Shown here: in pieces, positions 63,076 through 64,000 of the stretch | Numbering within the stretch: the first letter of the stretch is position 1 | How the letters are laid out: each line of letters opens with the position of its first letter | Assembly (NCBI GenBank): GCA_013414765.1 | Contig: CP058708.1 | Location: 553,553-617,552, forward strand | Direction of reading: 5' to 3' | Source: Candidatus Accumulibacter cognatus | Lineage (GTDB): Bacteria; Pseudomonadota; Gammaproteobacteria; Burkholderiales; Rhodocyclaceae | Length of the DNA: 64,000 nucleotides | The notes under the pieces: generated by a model | What the model saw: the letters and a program-made list of their open reading frames with translations, nothing else | Databases searched by the model: none | What the model was told of the DNA's origin: nothing | Made by a program: the position numbers and the translations under genes

Positions 63076-63633
63076 ATGGCCTCCCTGAAACCCGCTGTTG
63101 ACAAACTCGAGATGTTCATCTTCTGGAGCCGCTGGCTGCAGGCACCGCTCTATCTGGGTCTGATCATTGCTCAGGGCGCGTATGTGTATCTGTTCATGAT
63201 CGAGTTGTCACACCTGATTCATAACCTCTTTTTCAGCAGCACACGGATTAGCGAGACCGAGGTGATGCTCGTCGTCCTCGGCCTGATCGACGTGGTGATG
63301 ATCGCCAACCTGCTGATCATGGTGATCATCGGCGGCTACGAAACCTTTGTCTCCCGACTCGACCTCGAAGGCCACCCCGACCAGCCGGAATGGCTCTCGC
63401 ACGTCAATGCCGGGGTGCTCAAGATCAAACTGTCGACGGCGATCATCGGCATCTCGTCGATCCATCTGCTGAAGACCTTCATCAACGCAGCGAATTTGAG
63501 CGAGCATACGATCATGTGGCAAGTCATGATCCATGCCCTTTTTCTGTGCTCGGCGCTGGCCATGGCCTGGGTCGACCGCATCATGACCCAGACCATCCTG
63601 CTCGGAAAGTCACCGCACGCCGCGCGGCACTGA
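63076..63633 (+). CDS. UPF0114 (YqhA-like) membrane protein
   Basis: 185 residues with four membrane helices: [52 protein letters not shown] and the C-terminal [20 protein letters not shown]. The motif [20 protein letters not shown] is diagnostic of UPF0114. Function unknown. ATG 63076 gives [11 protein letters not shown]; a GTG at 63067 is also in frame. Transcribed towards the fumarase gene, 56 bases ahead of it. Confidence 0.88.
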   Translation: MASLKPAVDKLEMFIFWSRWLQAPLYLGLIIAQGAYVYLFMIELSHLIHNLFFSSTRISETEVMLVVLGLIDVVMIANLLIMVIIGGYETFVSRLDLEGHPDQPEWLSHVNAGVLKIKLSTAIIGISSIHLLKTFINAANLSEHTIMWQVMIHALFLCSALAMAWVDRIMTQTILLGKSPHAARH

Positions 63634-63689
63634 ACAGAGACCCGCCGCGGGGAAGGGCCCCGCGGGCCACCCACGAGAGAGAACCTGAA

Positions 63690-64000
63690 ATGACCACGAT
63701 CAAGCAGGAAGATTTCATCCAGAGCATAGCCGACGCATTCCAGTACATTAGTTACTACCATCCGCTTGACTACATCAAGGCGCTCGGCGCCGCTTACGAG
63801 CGCGAGCAGAGTCCGGCCGCCAGGGATGCGATTGCCCAGATCCTGACCAACAGTCGCATGTGTGCCGAGGGACACCGCCCGATTTGCCAGGACACGGGGA
63901 TCGCCGTGATCTTCCTCAAGGTCGGCATGGACGTCAAATGGGAAGCCACCCTGTCGGTCCAGGAAATGTGCGACGAGGGCGTGCGCCGCGCCTACAACAA
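63690..64000 (+). CDS. class I fumarate hydratase (Fe-S), 3' end missing
   Basis: The first 103 codons of a class I fumarase: TTIKQEDFIQSIADAFQYIS, AQILTNSRMCAEGHRPICQD and TGIAVIFLKVGMDVKWEATL. The Cys-containing CAEGHRPICQDTG block is one of the [4Fe-4S] ligand regions. The rest runs off the right edge. It hydrates fumarate to malate in the TCA cycle. The ATG lies after AGAGAGAACC, a weak ribosome site. Confidence 0.93.
   Translation, partial: MTTIKQEDFIQSIADAFQYISYYHPLDYIKALGAAYEREQSPAARDAIAQILTNSRMCAEGHRPICQDTGIAVIFLKVGMDVKWEATLSVQEMCDEGVRRAYN

Noticed and set aside
1-64000. tRNA, rRNA or riboswitch
   Set aside because: I looked for tRNA-like and rRNA signatures in the intergenic stretches and found none I could support.

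Overview
The window is a G+C-rich, gene-dense bacterial chromosome segment. Its gene content (a two-domain PPK2-type polyphosphate:AMP phosphotransferase, an acetate uptake and activation cluster, folE2, short-form hisG, a DUF4212/solute-symporter pair) fits a betaproteobacterium of the Rhodocyclales, possibly a 'Candidatus Accumulibacter'-like organism. That placement is inference from gene families; there is no rRNA or tRNA gene here to confirm it.

Layout. 1-1.7 kb: 5' part of pncB (minus strand, running off the left edge), an IS982-type transposase remnant and the first copy of a dispersed repeat. 1.9-13.4 kb: a seven-gene, overlapping envelope operon of the E. coli yfaA-T-S-Q-P / P. aeruginosa mag type, centred on a bacterial alpha-2-macroglobulin with an intact thioester motif. 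13.5-16.3 kb: a membrane protein, a glutathione peroxidase behind a near-consensus sigma-70 promoter bracketed by palindromic operator-like sites, and folE2. 16.3-23.3 kb: an eight-gene lipid-modification/stress operon (FAD amine-oxidase-like protein, DUF1365, cyclopropane synthase-like methyltransferase, chalcone-isomerase-like protein, MFS transporter, DUF3833 lipoprotein, SDR, NTF2-like). 23.3-29.2 kb: a mosaic of an acyltransferase, an ISKra4 relic, large palindromes around a tandem repeat, and small hypothetical genes.

29.4-35.7 kb (minus strand) holds the most novel locus: a TIR-domain protein, a MoxR-type AAA ATPase and a 945-residue protein ending in a formylglycine-generating-enzyme (FGE/C-lectin) domain are translationally coupled, and a second FGE-domain gene follows. 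The two FGE domains are near-identical except for a 24-codon C-terminal block in which most codons differ, mostly at positions 1 and 2. That pattern, with hairpins just downstream, is what targets of a diversity-generating retroelement look like; no reverse transcriptase or template repeat is in the window. I infer a TIR-based immune or conflict system with a diversified sensor.

36-64 kb is mainly core metabolism: EamA transporter, a split Ada response (ogt plus an Ada-AlkA fusion), rpiA, the rsmE-pap-argA-yggX cluster, a redoxin, an IMPase-family gene, apbC, dcd interrupted by a 377-residue HNH-bearing intein beside the catalytic arginine, an Orn/Lys/Arg decarboxylase, a CorC/HlyC-type CBS protein, hisG-hisD, an acetate module (DUF4212 + sodium/solute symporter, DnaQ-like exonuclease, cNMP/CBS/DUF294 protein, acs), a UPF0114 membrane protein and the start of a class I fumarase. 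Three copies of one palindrome-headed repeat lie in the window; two of them overlap the stop codon of the neighbouring gene.
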